This document shows positions 23,157 through 32,810 of a DNA stretch of 42,714 nucleotides, piece after piece. The notes under the pieces were generated by a model. That model searched no databases, was not told the DNA's origin, and worked only from the letters and a program-made list of their open reading frames with translations. Source of the stretch: Gamarada debralockiae (lineage: Eukaryota; Ascomycota; Leotiomycetes; Helotiales; Hyphodiscaceae); NCBI GenBank assembly GCA_002803225.1, contig NXFV01000804.1, positions 1-42,714 of the forward strand, in the 5' to 3' direction. Every line of letters starts with the position of its first letter. Positions within the stretch are counted from its first letter, which is position 1. Both the position numbers and the translations under genes were made by a program.

Positions 23157-24658
23157 ATGTCCGAGCCGCCACATCAGCTGCCCATCGACTGGGACTATTG
23201 GCTGAATGTCGACCTCCTTGATGCTTGTCACGACCCAATGCATGAGGGCATGGGTCTTGACAGGTGAGTTTTTTTTTTATGACTTGCTAACAAAAAGGGT
23301 GTCAGCCGCAAAGAAAGCGCACCCCGGAATTCGGACATATCAGGGCCAACCTCAGCGCCACCACAACCACAACCTCAGGAGAGAATCGAAAATTCCCTCC
23401 AACTGCACGGACATCAAAGAGATGATCTTACTGACAGGACCTATTATTCTGGGTTGGGCCATATCAATTCAGCCGAGCCGAATGAAATCGAACCTTTGCT
23501 CGAGGCGGCGATGGCTACGACGGAAGCGTCTGTGACACTTGAACCATCCTCTGGAAACTCGACAAAGTAAAACTTTCCCCCTAGTTGCAGGATGGAAGTA
23601 GCTAATTGAAGGACAGACGTGAATATGTGTGTTCCACTTGCTCTGGACATTTTGACTACTACGGCAGGACGTGGAAATTGAATCTTCATTTGAGAGTCAC
23701 CGGCCATACACTCGAATGTACAGCATCTGGATGCAATCAGAGATTTGTTTCATGGGAAGAGCGCAATTCTCATGAGCGAAGGCCTCACACTGCGGGTCAT
23801 GGACGCCTTACGGTGGAAACTCCCTTCGACTGCGTCCAATGCAAAGCCTCATTCAAGTCTAAAAGTGCCCTCCTTCGCCATGCCAAGGAACAGCAGCACC
23901 AGCCTTATGCCTGCGAGTGTGGAGCTGTATTCTCCAGGCTCGACGTGCTGAATCGACACCTGGATGCGTTTGGCACTGATCTTCCAGAATATCCATGCAG
24001 GTACTGCAGACGTCATAGAGGTGAAAATGGCTTTCGACGGAAGGACCATCTCATGCAACATATTCGCAATTACCACCATCATGAGATAGACGTCGATAAC
24101 GAAGGCAATGCCACTGCTAGCTCCATCTCTACCTATCGGCTCAAGTACACATTCCCAGTGTGCTCCCATCCTGAATGTCCCCAGTACAGGACCGAAGCAT
24201 TCAAGAAGCTCCCGCGAAGTGCTCAAGAGCAAGACAAGCCCTTTGCTTCTCAGTCAGCGTACACCAAGCACATGCGTGAGGAGCATAACGAGTGTACCTT
24301 CCCATGTGACGTCCCCGGATGCGCTCGCATTGGGCGGCGAGGATACTTTCGCGAGAAAGACCTGATCAAGCATCGCAATGAGCAGCACCCCGACGCTCCA
24401 GATTATCGTGTTTTAGCACGAGACCTTCGACATGAGTGTACAGAGCCCGGATGTGGCGCCTTATTGGACTTTTCGTCCTTGAGGTGGCACTACGCAATGC
24501 ATAATTATCGTCGCAACCATCAAGAAAAGGTCACGTTACGGCAAGTTAGGCATGATTCATATCCAGTCTCTGCCTCGTCAGGAGAACAAACTGAACGGGT
24601 AACATCAGAGTCGGCAGCAAACACACTCCAGGCTTCTGAGGACTTGTATTGGGCCTAG
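23157..24658 (+). CDS. C2H2 zinc-finger protein (putative DNA-binding)
   Basis: Three exons, join(23157-23263, 23306-23566, 23617-24658), give 469 residues. The introns are 42 and 50 nt with GTGAGT..CAG and GTAAAA..CAG ends, both in phase 2. Using the earlier CAG in intron 2 would hit a stop, which fixes the acceptor at 23614-23616. The start ATG has a good CACCATG context. Residues 1-120 are acidic and unstructured. From about residue 126 on there are successive fingers: YVCSTCSGHFD, LECTASGCNQRF, FDCVQCKASFKSKSALLRHAK, YACECGAVFSRLDVLNRHLD, YPCRYCRRH, then wider C-x4/5-C fingers (CSHPECPQYR, CTFPCDVPGC, CTEPGCGALLDF). This architecture is common in lineage-expanded fungal zinc-finger proteins of unknown target. 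A role in transcription is inferred. The gene is intact although its neighbours are decayed. Confidence 0.88.
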
Positions 24659-24996
24659 GAGGTCGAAACTAAGGAGGCCAAATTCGGTGCTTCTACTTCT
24701 GTTGGCCAGGATTCGTTCTTACCCGCTTCTGATTCTACATTCTTTAATATCATCGTGTTTCCAGTTTCTGTTTTGACTTATATGATTGTCTTTTGGATTC
24801 CAAATGGTCTTTTTCATTCTTGCTGCAAGGCTGTCTTTCTTTCAAGTTCCGTAGAAATAACCCTCGCTATTTGTATTCGTCTCATTCTTCCGTTATCTCG
24901 TTAGCAACCAGCTCGTCGCTCTACGGATTCCTTTCGAACTCTCTCTTTGGTATAATGAATCACATTTACTTCCACTCTGCCACTTTTCTCCTCGTT
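24659..24996. other. Convergent 3' intergenic region
   Basis: 338 bp between the zinc-finger stop (plus) and the end of the MFS pseudogene (minus). The sequence is T-rich on the plus strand, as expected for a 3' untranslated region and polyadenylation zone. No gene is seen. Confidence 0.5.
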
Positions 24997-26959
24997 CTAA
25001 CTCTTAACCTTAACACTCCTCCACTCCATCCCCAAAGCCCCAAACAAACTCGCACACGTAAACGCAACCGGCAAAAAGAACGTCCACGTAACTGCTTTAT
25101 CATACCCCAAAAGCGTCTTCCCCAACTCCTCACTTCCCACATAACTCTTCAAATCCAACAACCCCGAACTCGCCACAGCACTCCCATCCACCCCAGGAAT
25201 ATCATCCAGCAACCTCTCCAACCTGGCTACGAAGATCGTTTGCACTACGGGAACGAACAACGCTGGGTCGAAGTTTTGTGCGAAGATTATGGCTGCTATG
25301 CCGAGGGGGGCATCGGTTGGGGAGAAGATTGTGGAAGCGGCAATTTGAGGACCCTGAAAACCGAGACCTGCGCCGAAGCCTAGGAGGAATTAGTACATAA
25401 TCAAACGTATCAGGGTTGTTTTTAAGAAGAGATTGGTGAGTAGACCAGCGGAGATGGGAGTGAGGACTGACGTAGCGATCATAAAGGGCGCATAGTACCC
25501 GAAGAGAGAAGTCCGCTGACGCCGAGGATGACGGAGATGAAGAGGCCTATTACGGAGGGGAAGCAGAGGGCGCTAGATTTGGTGGCGGAGGTGGATTTGA
25601 CGACTTGGAAATAGATTAGCATCTTCTGTGTTCTGTCAGCTACTGTTTAAACTTGGAGGAAGGGGCAGGACTGAAAGGCAGTGAGAGAGGACGAGGAGGG
25701 AAAGGGAAAAGGAGGGGAAGGGAGGGGACGAACATAGTAATCCACGATAGAAAGCGCAGAGTTATTGCAGAAACTAAACCAGGACCCTGATATGAGACTT
25801 CGATTCCCGAAGATCCTTCGCGGAAGTGTAGCATCGTCGCCTTTGCGCCATTGTTGGAGGGTGAATAACCCAACCAACACGCCTGAAAGGCACAGGAGGA
25901 CTATAATGCGTACGTTTCCCTATCTGTATTTCGGTCCTCCCCATTGAAGCACCAGGAGCAGGGAAGTGATAGATGGGACAAAAACTGATGTCCCAAGCAA
26001 GTCCAATTTAGCTGCTCTCTCCTTCCACGGCAAATGCACGTGGCCCAGGGTTTTCGAAGAATAAAGCTATGAGAATGAAAGTGATGCCTCCAAGGGGGAG
26101 GTTGATGTAGAAACACCAGCGCCAGGAAATTCTATCTGTTAGGATACCGCCTAGCAAGGAACCGCACGTCGCTGATATTCCCTCAATACCAGCCGCGATT
26201 CCGCCAACGACAGAACGTTGACGGAGAGGGACGGCTTGGGTCGTCATTCTATTTCTATTATTAGCTTCAACTCCAATTTTAACGTTCAAGATTCGAGAAA
26301 TCAGAGGCATTTAGGAAGGGAAAGGGGATACGCACGTAAAGCAACCAGCGATAATCACCGCCGTCCCAAACCCGGAAATCGCTCTTTCAAGGATCAACGC
26401 AGCCGACGCGACAGCCGTTCCTGAGATCAGAGAACTAATCTCGAAGATTACCACTGACGTGAGAAATACAACTTTGGTAGAGTAGATACTGTAAAGTTTG
26501 CCGAACATGAATTGGAATGAGCACGATGTCAATCGACTAGACACCCCAGGTCAATTGACGAATCAAATAAGGCTGGTGGGGGAGGTTGGTGGTTGGGAGG
26601 CAACTTACTAGGCAGAATAATACCACCCCACATCCGCAATAGTCTTAAAATGCGTGGAGATAGCTAGGACGGCTGTGGCTATGATGCTGAAGTCAAGGCC
26701 GATGAGGACGAGAGAAAGGTAAGCTGCCATTAAGACCAATAAAAACTTGACGCCGGTAGGATGCTCAACGTCTTCGGACTCGGGTATCCTCGATTTCGAA
26801 CGGAGCTATGGTACCTTGCCGTACATCTTCACTAGTATTGGTGTCTGAAGGGCTCTTGATCTGGATCGAGGCATTGGAGGGGTTATTCTGAGCATTGCTT
26901 GAATCATTCAGCGACTTCGTTGATGAATGTGGATCCAACACTTCAGACTGAGTCTTCAA
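24997..26959 (-). pseudogene. Broken DHA2-type MFS multidrug transporter
   Basis: The minus strand reads through a complete 14-TM-type major facilitator in shifting frames. A Ser/Asn-rich N-terminus (26959-26768) has no ATG (the frame opens on TTG after a stop). After a frameshift come TM1 (LLVLMAAYLSLVLIGLDFS) and GWYYSA. Intron 26537-26608 (GTAAGT..CTAG) restores SAY-RLTSCSFQFMFGKLY. RAISGFGTAVIIAGCF follows, and a second intron leads to AVPLRQRS, GGIAAGIEGISATCG and SWRWCFYINLPLGGITF. A further frameshift precedes PWKERAAKLDLLGTSVF, with an in-frame TAG at 25920-25922 where the family has Trp. Later pieces include MLIYFQVVKSTSATKS, YYAPFMIATSVLTPISAG, a TAA at 25390-25392 where Gln is expected, and GLGFQGPQIAAS. 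The end is intact (FVPVVQTIFVARLE). Such transporters export drugs or secondary metabolites by proton antiport. At least four lesions make it non-functional. Confidence 0.9.
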
Positions 26960-27197
26960 TCAACTTGATTAAGAGTAAATGCGCTGACAATGATTGGAGT
27001 ACTCAGAAACAACAACTGAGACTTCGCCGTCAATTTATTCATTAGCATTCTGCAGGAAATATTAACGCAATTCGAAAGACTGCAGATAAGCAACTTGGGA
27101 CACTGTCCCTGGCAGCTGCTGTGCCGCTCGTCGCCAGCCAAAGCTGTGTGTCGGAATCACGGTGAAGCGGAATCGCCTGCGTTCTCGCCCGTTTCTA

Positions 27198-27220
27198 CAG
27201 TACGACCTCGCTATAAGAAT
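27198..27220 (+). repeat. Left terminal inverted repeat of the pogo-like element
   Basis: 23 bp, begins CAGTACGACC, directly preceded by the TA target duplicate at 27196-27197. It is an exact reverse complement of 29090-29112. Further in, shared AAGAATCAATTCTTAT-like motifs recur near both ends, probably subterminal transposase contact sites. Confidence 0.95.
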
Positions 27221-27280
27221 ACGCTCGGGGTCTAAGAATCAATTCTTATAGAGAGGTTATTCTTATACTAAGGTAGTCGT

Positions 27281-28880
27281 TTAAAAAAAACTATAAATCG
27301 TAGTTTGATACGCTATAGAGCTCTTATATCGTACAATCTCTCTCTCAACACGATCAAGAGCTTGTAAATCGTCACAACTACCCTTTTGTAACTTCTATAG
27401 CTTTAACCTCTCAATACACTTTAAAGCCTTAGTTATATTGACCTCCTCTACCTCCTCTTCATCACTTGTATCAGCCTCCTCCTCTGCCTCTACCTTAACG
27501 CTGTACTGCTCAATTATCGTCGCAAATATATTATTATCTTTGTTAACAATCGTCTTTTCGTCTGGAGTAAGGAATTCGTTAAGAGGGAGAAGGTTCTCGA
27601 TTGGAAGTCGGGCAATTTATGCTTGTAATTTAGCTTGTTCGGAGGCTTAATTGTCTTGTATAAGCTCTTCTGTAGACTCTTGAGGGCGCTTGATTAAGGT
27701 CGATTTCCACCAACACTTCTTGATTGTTTCGATTGTAACTAATTGCTCCTAAGTAACTCGTGTCCATTATACTGCCTTTAGTATATTAACTAACTTCTGT
27801 GGGTTCTTATTTGCCTCGTATTCCCTAATTATAAATGTAACTTATTATCGACGATATTAAAGCTTGAAACTTGCGATAATCCCTTAATCCATCGGTTGCT
27901 ATTCAGACGTAGTATTTGGAGGAAGCCATGTAATTCGGACGTGAGAAAGACCTTGTACACTACCTATAAGCGTAATAGCAAGCTCATGGCCAGAGAAGTT
28001 GTCTATTAATAATAGAACCTTTCTTCCTTCGCCTCTTATCTTATTGTTTAACTAATATAAGTATTCCTCGCATATTAGCCCTGTCATCCACTTCGACTTG
28101 TTGGACCGATAGGTAATTCGTAGGTTCTTGCGGTTAATCTTTTGAAAACATCGTAGATTCTCTGATTTGCCTATAATCTAAGGTTCAAACTTCTTTGAGC
28201 CATCTGTATTACTTATTAATGCAATTGTAATGCGATCCTTGCTCTTCTTAGTACTAGCATAAGATTTGGTTGCAAGCGTACGATCAGGGGTCCTCTTCTA
28301 ATTCAAACTAGTCTCGTCCATATTAAGAATATTACGTAATTTATACTTAGCGCAAAGTTGTCGAAGATACTCTATTTATGTAATATTAGATGGTTCATTA
28401 GTTGCTACAGAGCTAGCTTCACTATGTTGGACGTGCTCCTTGATCTTGTATCGTTTCTTAAAGCCGTCCAGCTATCTATTCGACTATTTCGGTTGCTCGA
28501 TATCCTTGTATTGTAGTAAAGCGCTCTATAGTTGCTTTGCCTTCTCCTTAAGATATTACCTGTAATGATAGCTTTCTTTTATTCCATACGTTGCTGCCAT
28601 TTGAAGAGTACAACTTCCAAGACTAGCCAGTCTCCAGTAGAGCTCCGCTTTGACTCCTGTAGCTGCTGCTTGTCTTTCTTCTTGTCCAAATTATCGAGGT
28701 AGTCGTACGTCGAGCCTAGAATCTTAAATATCATAGACTAGTTAATTTAGTAGCCAGTTTCTTGGGTAAACTAGGCTGCAAGGTCCTTTTGATGTGCTAG
28801 AGAGTGTGTTTGGTTTTGCTTTCGAATCATTTGTCGATCTGCATCTGTGAGAGCTCTGCGACGCTTCCTTTCCTCTATTG
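27281..28880 (-). pseudogene. Degenerate pogo/Fot1 transposase (HTH CENP-B + DDE)
   Basis: The reading begins near 28875 with RRALTDADRQMIRK (helix-turn-helix) and QKDLAA, followed by a TAG at 28771-28773 where family members have Trp. It continues through YDYLDN and LFKWQQRM (CENP-B-type second HTH). Then comes the DDE catalytic domain: first Asp in NMDETSLN, second in LLLIDNFSGH, third in QPMD. Other conserved blocks are KRTPDRTLATKSYAS, KKSKDRITIAL and NKSKWMTGLICEEYL. The C-terminus runs to a TAA at 27281-27283. About a dozen in-frame TAG/TAA codons sit mostly at expected Trp or Gln positions (another at 28298-28300, N-stop-KRTPD), plus at least one frame change. The three acidic residues survive, but no full protein can be made. 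Confidence 0.92.
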
Positions 28881-28932
28881 TAGTGGTAGTGGTAGTAGTG
28901 GTGGTAGTGGTGATGGTGATAGTGATGGTAGA
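28880..28932. repeat. GTA/GTG microsatellite inside the transposon
   Basis: About 53 bp of imperfect GTAGTG/GTGGTA/GATGGT triplets, just 5' of the transposase N-terminus on the minus strand. It is a useful marker for this copy. Confidence 0.85.
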
Positions 28933-29089
28933 ATAATAAGAATATCGAGGTAAAATTTAGGTACAGTAGTAAATTTGGGGATCTGATTAGATAAGAATAT
29001 TCTTGTACTAAGGTTATTCTTATTCGCCCGCGTAAAAACCTCGGGGCGCGAAAATCAATTCTTATTGGTCAGGTATTCTTATCTACAGG

Positions 29090-29112
29090 ATTCTTATAGC
29101 GAGGTCGTACTG
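29090..29112 (-). repeat. Right terminal inverted repeat of the pogo-like element
   Basis: 23 bp, reads CAGTACGACC inward on the minus strand and is followed on the plus strand by TA (29113-29114). It is identical to the left repeat in all 23 positions. Confidence 0.95.
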
Positions 29113-29114
29113 TA

Positions 29115-29407
29115 GATACAACTTAATCCGGGATTCCGCCTTTTACACCCCAAAGTCAACACTTTCAACATAATTAAAAAAAACACATAACCAAGCTTCC
29201 AATAATTACGAAAATTGAGAGTATAATCAATTAATACTTTATCTATAACTCCACGACTCTGATTTTTAATTAATAAAAAGATTGTGTTTTTAAATAGGTC
29301 TAAAGAATATTTATATATATTATATTTGGAGAGCACTAATTTTGTCACCACACCCATCACTTTGATCCCAATCGATTATACTGTTCCTTTAATTATTAAA
29401 GCCCGCC
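29115..29407. other. AT-rich spacer between the transposon and the MFS fragment
   Basis: Roughly 290 bp, very AT-rich, with poly-A and TATATATT tracts (about 29314-29325). It contains no remnant of the missing N-terminal part of the MFS gene that begins at 29408. It looks like RIP-affected or otherwise degraded sequence. Confidence 0.55.
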
Positions 29408-30052
29408 ATGAGTAGCCCTGGGTCTCCCAGGGCTGATGGCAAGGCTCCAGAAAGCCGTCAGAGAGCCGCCAGCGACTTCCGCCGGTACGCGAGACGCCTC
29501 GACATCGAGATCGTCAAGAACCGTCAGCAGCGCTTTTCAGATTGCACCATCGAAATATCTCGCCTCCAGGTAACTCTGCCGTTGGTATATCTCGCTTCCG
29601 TTTTCATAGTTACTTATGGCTGGGTCATGGACTTCAAGACCGACCCCGCCGGCCCGTTGGTCATGCTGTTTTTCACAGGCCATACTGTTACAGGAGCGTT
29701 CAGCTCACTCAACACCCTTGTTGTTGATATCCATGTTGAAAGTCCTGCGACGGCTGTAGCAGCAAACAGTTTGTTTCGATTCTTATTTGGAGCGGGGGCT
29801 GTTGCAGCCGCCGTTCCATTCATCGAAAGGATTGGGATGGGATGGATGTGTACTTTTGTGGCAAGTATTTGGCTGGTACTTAGTCCCATACTTTGGGCAG
29901 TGTTTAAATGGTGGTATTCATGGCGGGAAGAAAAGCGAATGGAGGAGGAGGGAGAAGAGGAAGCCAAGGTGGCGACGAAGTCGGGCGAAGCAGCCGAGAC
30001 CGGAGGAGAAACTGAGCTCAAAGAGGAAGAACGAGAAGAGAAGAAGGATTAA
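29408..30052 (+). pseudogene. 5'-truncated MFS transporter (C-terminal four helices only)
   Basis: One clean 214-codon frame opens at an ATG at 29408. After a 50-residue basic N-terminus (RRYARRLDIEIVKNRQQ) it shows four membrane segments (TLPLVYLASVFIVTYGWVMDF; GPLVMLFFTGHTVTGAFSS; FRFLFGAGAVAAAVPFIERI; WMCTFVASIWLVLSPILWAVF) and a charged Glu/Lys tail. The block GHTVTGAFSSLNTLVVDIH with FLFGAGAVAAAVP is the last third of DHA1-type (Qdr-like) MFS exporters, which normally have about 500-600 residues and 12 helices. Helices 1-8 are absent upstream, where the transposon and AT-rich sequence lie. The remaining frame has no stops, so truncation may be recent. It could also be expressed as a short membrane protein, but transport is unlikely. 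Confidence 0.8.
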
Positions 30053-30383
30053 GAGCCAGTGCTGAAAACTGAAGAAGCATAAAGAACTAAAACTTGCCCA
30101 TTGGGTAAGGGTTCCAACAGAATGTGTATAAAGTTCGAACGGATTCTACTGCGCGAGATGTGGATTTATGTTTTGCCAACGACGGCGATTGGATCTTTCG
30201 CAGCTTCTGGGAATGCAGTCAGTAAACTTTCACAAATGGACAGACTTCCCTATAGATTGGAAATTCCTGTGCGGACCGTACAATAATTGACAAGATGGAT
30301 CGAGTGAACTTACGATCATCTCGACTAGCCTCCACATCGCTCTCAGGTGATGTGGGCTCTCTTGAATCCACACTCTTTGCAGG
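30053..30383. other. Convergent spacer, no gene
   Basis: 331 bp between the MFS fragment (plus) and the PQ-loop gene stop (minus). It probably holds both 3' untranslated regions. Nothing else is recognisable. Confidence 0.45.
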
Positions 30384-32233
30384 TCAACCAAGTTTCCTTT
30401 CCGCGAATTTGAATTCAATTTCCTGCTCTTCATGCTCTCTAGCAACATCGTCAAAAGTCTTGCCCTCCTTCTTGGCTCTTTCGCGGATCTTGCGGGTTCT
30501 GAACATCCATATCAGATGCGAGGCAAAAATGCCGCCTTCAAGAAAGATACTGCAAAAGTCAGTATGATATTGTCAGATTGTTCGTCCAAATAGTCACCAA
30601 AGAATGTAGAGGACGCCACCGAGTATGTCGAATGTATTTTGGGCAACTGAAATCTACATCAGTTTGTGTTAGGCAAGTTGAGTGAGAACTAGCTACCAAG
30701 AGCCATCAGCGAGAACAAAGCTCCCGACCAATCGATCGTCAGAAATATCTGCCTTTGTTAGCACTTTCTAAACATAGCCCACCAAAGATCCACCTACCCA
30801 GTTGATACCAATGACTCTCCCACGACGTTTCCACATCTCGATATACGGAGCGATCAGCCCCGCTACAAGAAGGAGACTTGCAATGATACCAAGAATGGTC
30901 ATTGGGTATGAAATTCCTCGATCATACAGAGGCTATCCGATCAATTAGCGTCGCTGAGATGGGAAAGAAAGAAAACTCACTCGTAATGTCAAGATCAAAG
31001 CTGCCTCAGTTCCGCCAAAAGCTGCCCAAAGGCAGGTAGCGAGTGTTGTGACTTTCCATACTGGGTATTTACTGTTCTTTGGTCAGTAGCAATCCATGGA
31101 AATTTTTGAAAGATGTGACCGATGAAAAGTATGCGTGGTTTACAACGGCTTTCTTTCGGGAGTAGCAAAAGAATACTGAGGCATGCAACGAGGCATTGAT
31201 TGATTATGACACATGTTGTTCTGGCGGTCGATGATGACAAAAACAATCAATCAACGACAACGGCATTGTAAATCAATTGAGAACCTTGATATTGAAGGGC
31301 TCGCAACACGAGAATTGGGTAAGTGCTTGTAGTCATGGATGAAGCAAACACAGCACGCGGGACGACGACTTTGATAACTCCGGCTTCCATGAGTCCCTGT
31401 AATCTCTCAAGTAGAAATCCACATGTGGGTGATGGATCACTCCCGCGAATTTCCGGGTACATATACTTGGGGATGAAATGCAACCGCCTCGGCCAACATA
31501 AGGGATTGAACGCTAAGGTATGCCTTTCAATCAACAGAGGGAGACGGGACTCACTTATGATAAATCAAAGTCTGCGCCCAACTAATCAAGCAGAATGTCC
31601 CGAAACACTGTGGTTGGATCTGGATTGGAATGTTGAAATTCTTTCCACCATCAGCCACTCTTCCCACGCTTCCCTTAGAGATTCGACCAACCTGGGCTAT
31701 CGAATAAGCTCCAAAGGGAACAGCACCTATTCACGATGTCAGTGGCGCTCTGAACGAAGATACACAAAACATACAAACGGCCCAAATAAATAGCATTGAC
31801 CCAGGAAGACCTTCGGTATTCTTGGTGCGGTAATTCGTCCATACCCTGAATCGTCTGAGTCGACTCTCCTAACAAGAGTGGAAGGGGCTCACTGTGGTAT
31901 TAACTGAGATATATCAGCAAAGTCAATTTTCATATCATTATAGATGAGAGACATACCTGAATGCACCAAAGGCTATGCAAAATCAGTATCAAGATATCCC
32001 ATTTTGGATAGAGTTCATACACTGTTGTTTGTTAAACACCATCTTAAGAAATTTGAACGGAGACCGAACCTGTGCCAATAGTCTTCAGATCCGAGTCAGC
32101 GAGCACGTTTCAGAGTACAGATTCAGGACCTCGACTTACTCCTAAAACGTTTGCAGACTGGGAACTTGTCGGTGAAAGTATAATTTGGAAGGAAGAAGGG
32201 GCTCACGGTTGGAATGCTGGTTTGTGGGGCCAT
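30384..32233 (-). CDS. PQ-loop repeat membrane protein, 13 small exons
   Basis: Minus-strand exons: 32207-32233, 32140-32157, 32070-32082, 31957-32021, 31893-31903, 31775-31845, 31692-31726, 31555-31640, 30981-31071, 30798-30932, 30697-30748, 30598-30646, 30384-30549. They sum to 819 nt (272 residues) with every phase matching and every intron GT-AG. The protein starts MAPQTSIPT, then SANVLGTIGT. The first PQ-loop is LWCIQLIPQVWTNYRTKN with TEGLPGSMLFIWA. Then come FCLISWAQTLIYHNKYPVWK and GGTEAALILTL. The second loop is LIAPYIEMWKRRGRVIGINW, where Gln is replaced by Tyr, then TIDWSGALFSLMALVAQNTF and a charged tail. About seven helices are expected. The PQ-loop family includes vacuolar/lysosomal amino-acid and cystine transporters; the substrate here is unknown. 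The stretch coded by 31973-32021 is an unusual insertion and could be a mis-modelled intron. Confidence 0.82.
31072..31554 (-). other. Unusually long intron of the PQ-loop gene, holding an unexplained frame
   Basis: 483 nt with GTGAGT donor and CAG acceptor; the other introns of this gene are 47-57 nt. It contains a 95-codon minus-strand frame (31534-31247) with coherent text such as LLERLQGLMEAGVIKVVV and FASSMTTSTYPILVLRAL. I do not recognise it. It could be inserted foreign sequence or a remnant of another gene. Confidence 0.6.
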
Positions 32234-32727
32234 TTTGCGGGCAAAGTGGGGTATCAGATAATCCAAGTCTAAAAGCGCAACAATCTTAAAATGAAATGAG
32301 GGGAAAGTATTGGGGGCTCCTAAAGAGGTATCTTTGATATATTAATACATAGACGGAAGACCTTGAGAATGAGATACTCGTAGCTGACAAAATTATCGAT
32401 GAAAAAAGGCCTGATCCTAGCGTCTTGCTACCGTTCACTAATGGCGAGATCGATATAGAATTACCTAATGAAAAGAGTAATCCAATATGACAGCTTTCGC
32501 TGACCATTGGCAATTCGAATCCATTAACTACGATCTGGAAAGTTATGTGACTCTCTCAATCCAGGATGTTGGGAATTAGCATCCAAAGGGACAAAGAGAG
32601 GCAAGTGAGGTTCTCGCTTCGGCGCCGAAGAGATGCTGGAGCAACAAAAATCCTGATACAGAAGCAAAGTTGGTGAAAGAAGAAGTTTTAACCTCAAAAA
32701 ATATGTCAAAAAAGCCAAAAAGATTTT
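32234..32727. other. Intergenic between PQ-loop gene and tRNA
   Basis: 494 bp, AT-rich, containing the presumed promoter of the PQ-loop gene near its 32233 end and the downstream flank of the tRNA. A minus-strand T-run terminator for the tRNA lies at about 32716-32727. No protein gene is supported. Confidence 0.5.
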
Positions 32728-32810
32728 TGCAACTGCCGTGAATCGAACACGAACCTCCACCTCACTCATAGAATGGAAGGGTGGAATCCTAACCATTGGA
32801 CCACAGAAGC
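32728..32810 (-). tRNA. tRNA-Gly(UCC) with an 11-nt intron
   Basis: On the minus strand the 83-nt sequence folds as a tRNA. D stem is GTCC/GGAT with loop AATGGTTA; anticodon stem is CCACC/GGTGG; anticodon loop is CTTCCA + A, with anticodon TCC and an intron TTCTATGAGTG after position 37; T stem is TCGTG/CACGG around TTCGATT. The discriminator base is A, followed by A and T runs suited to polymerase III termination. The acceptor stem is GCTTCTG/CAGTTGC, which leaves two U-U mismatches in the middle (positions 3-70 and 4-69). That is odd for a working tRNA, so it may be a decaying copy. Confidence 0.85.

Larger units (their letters stand above)
27198..29112 (-). mobile_element. Fot1/pogo-type DNA transposon (Tc1/mariner superfamily), RIP-damaged
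   Basis: The element is 1,915 bp long. Both ends carry the same 23-bp terminal inverted repeat beginning CAGTACGACCTCGC, perfect over all 23 positions, and each end is flanked by TA (27196-27197 and 29113-29114), the target duplication of this superfamily. The interior is AT-rich and encodes a decayed transposase on the minus strand. The length matches the usual 1.8-2 kb of Fot1-like elements. Intact ends with dead coding sequence mean it is non-autonomous at best; it could still be mobilised by a relative elsewhere in the genome. Confidence 0.95.
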
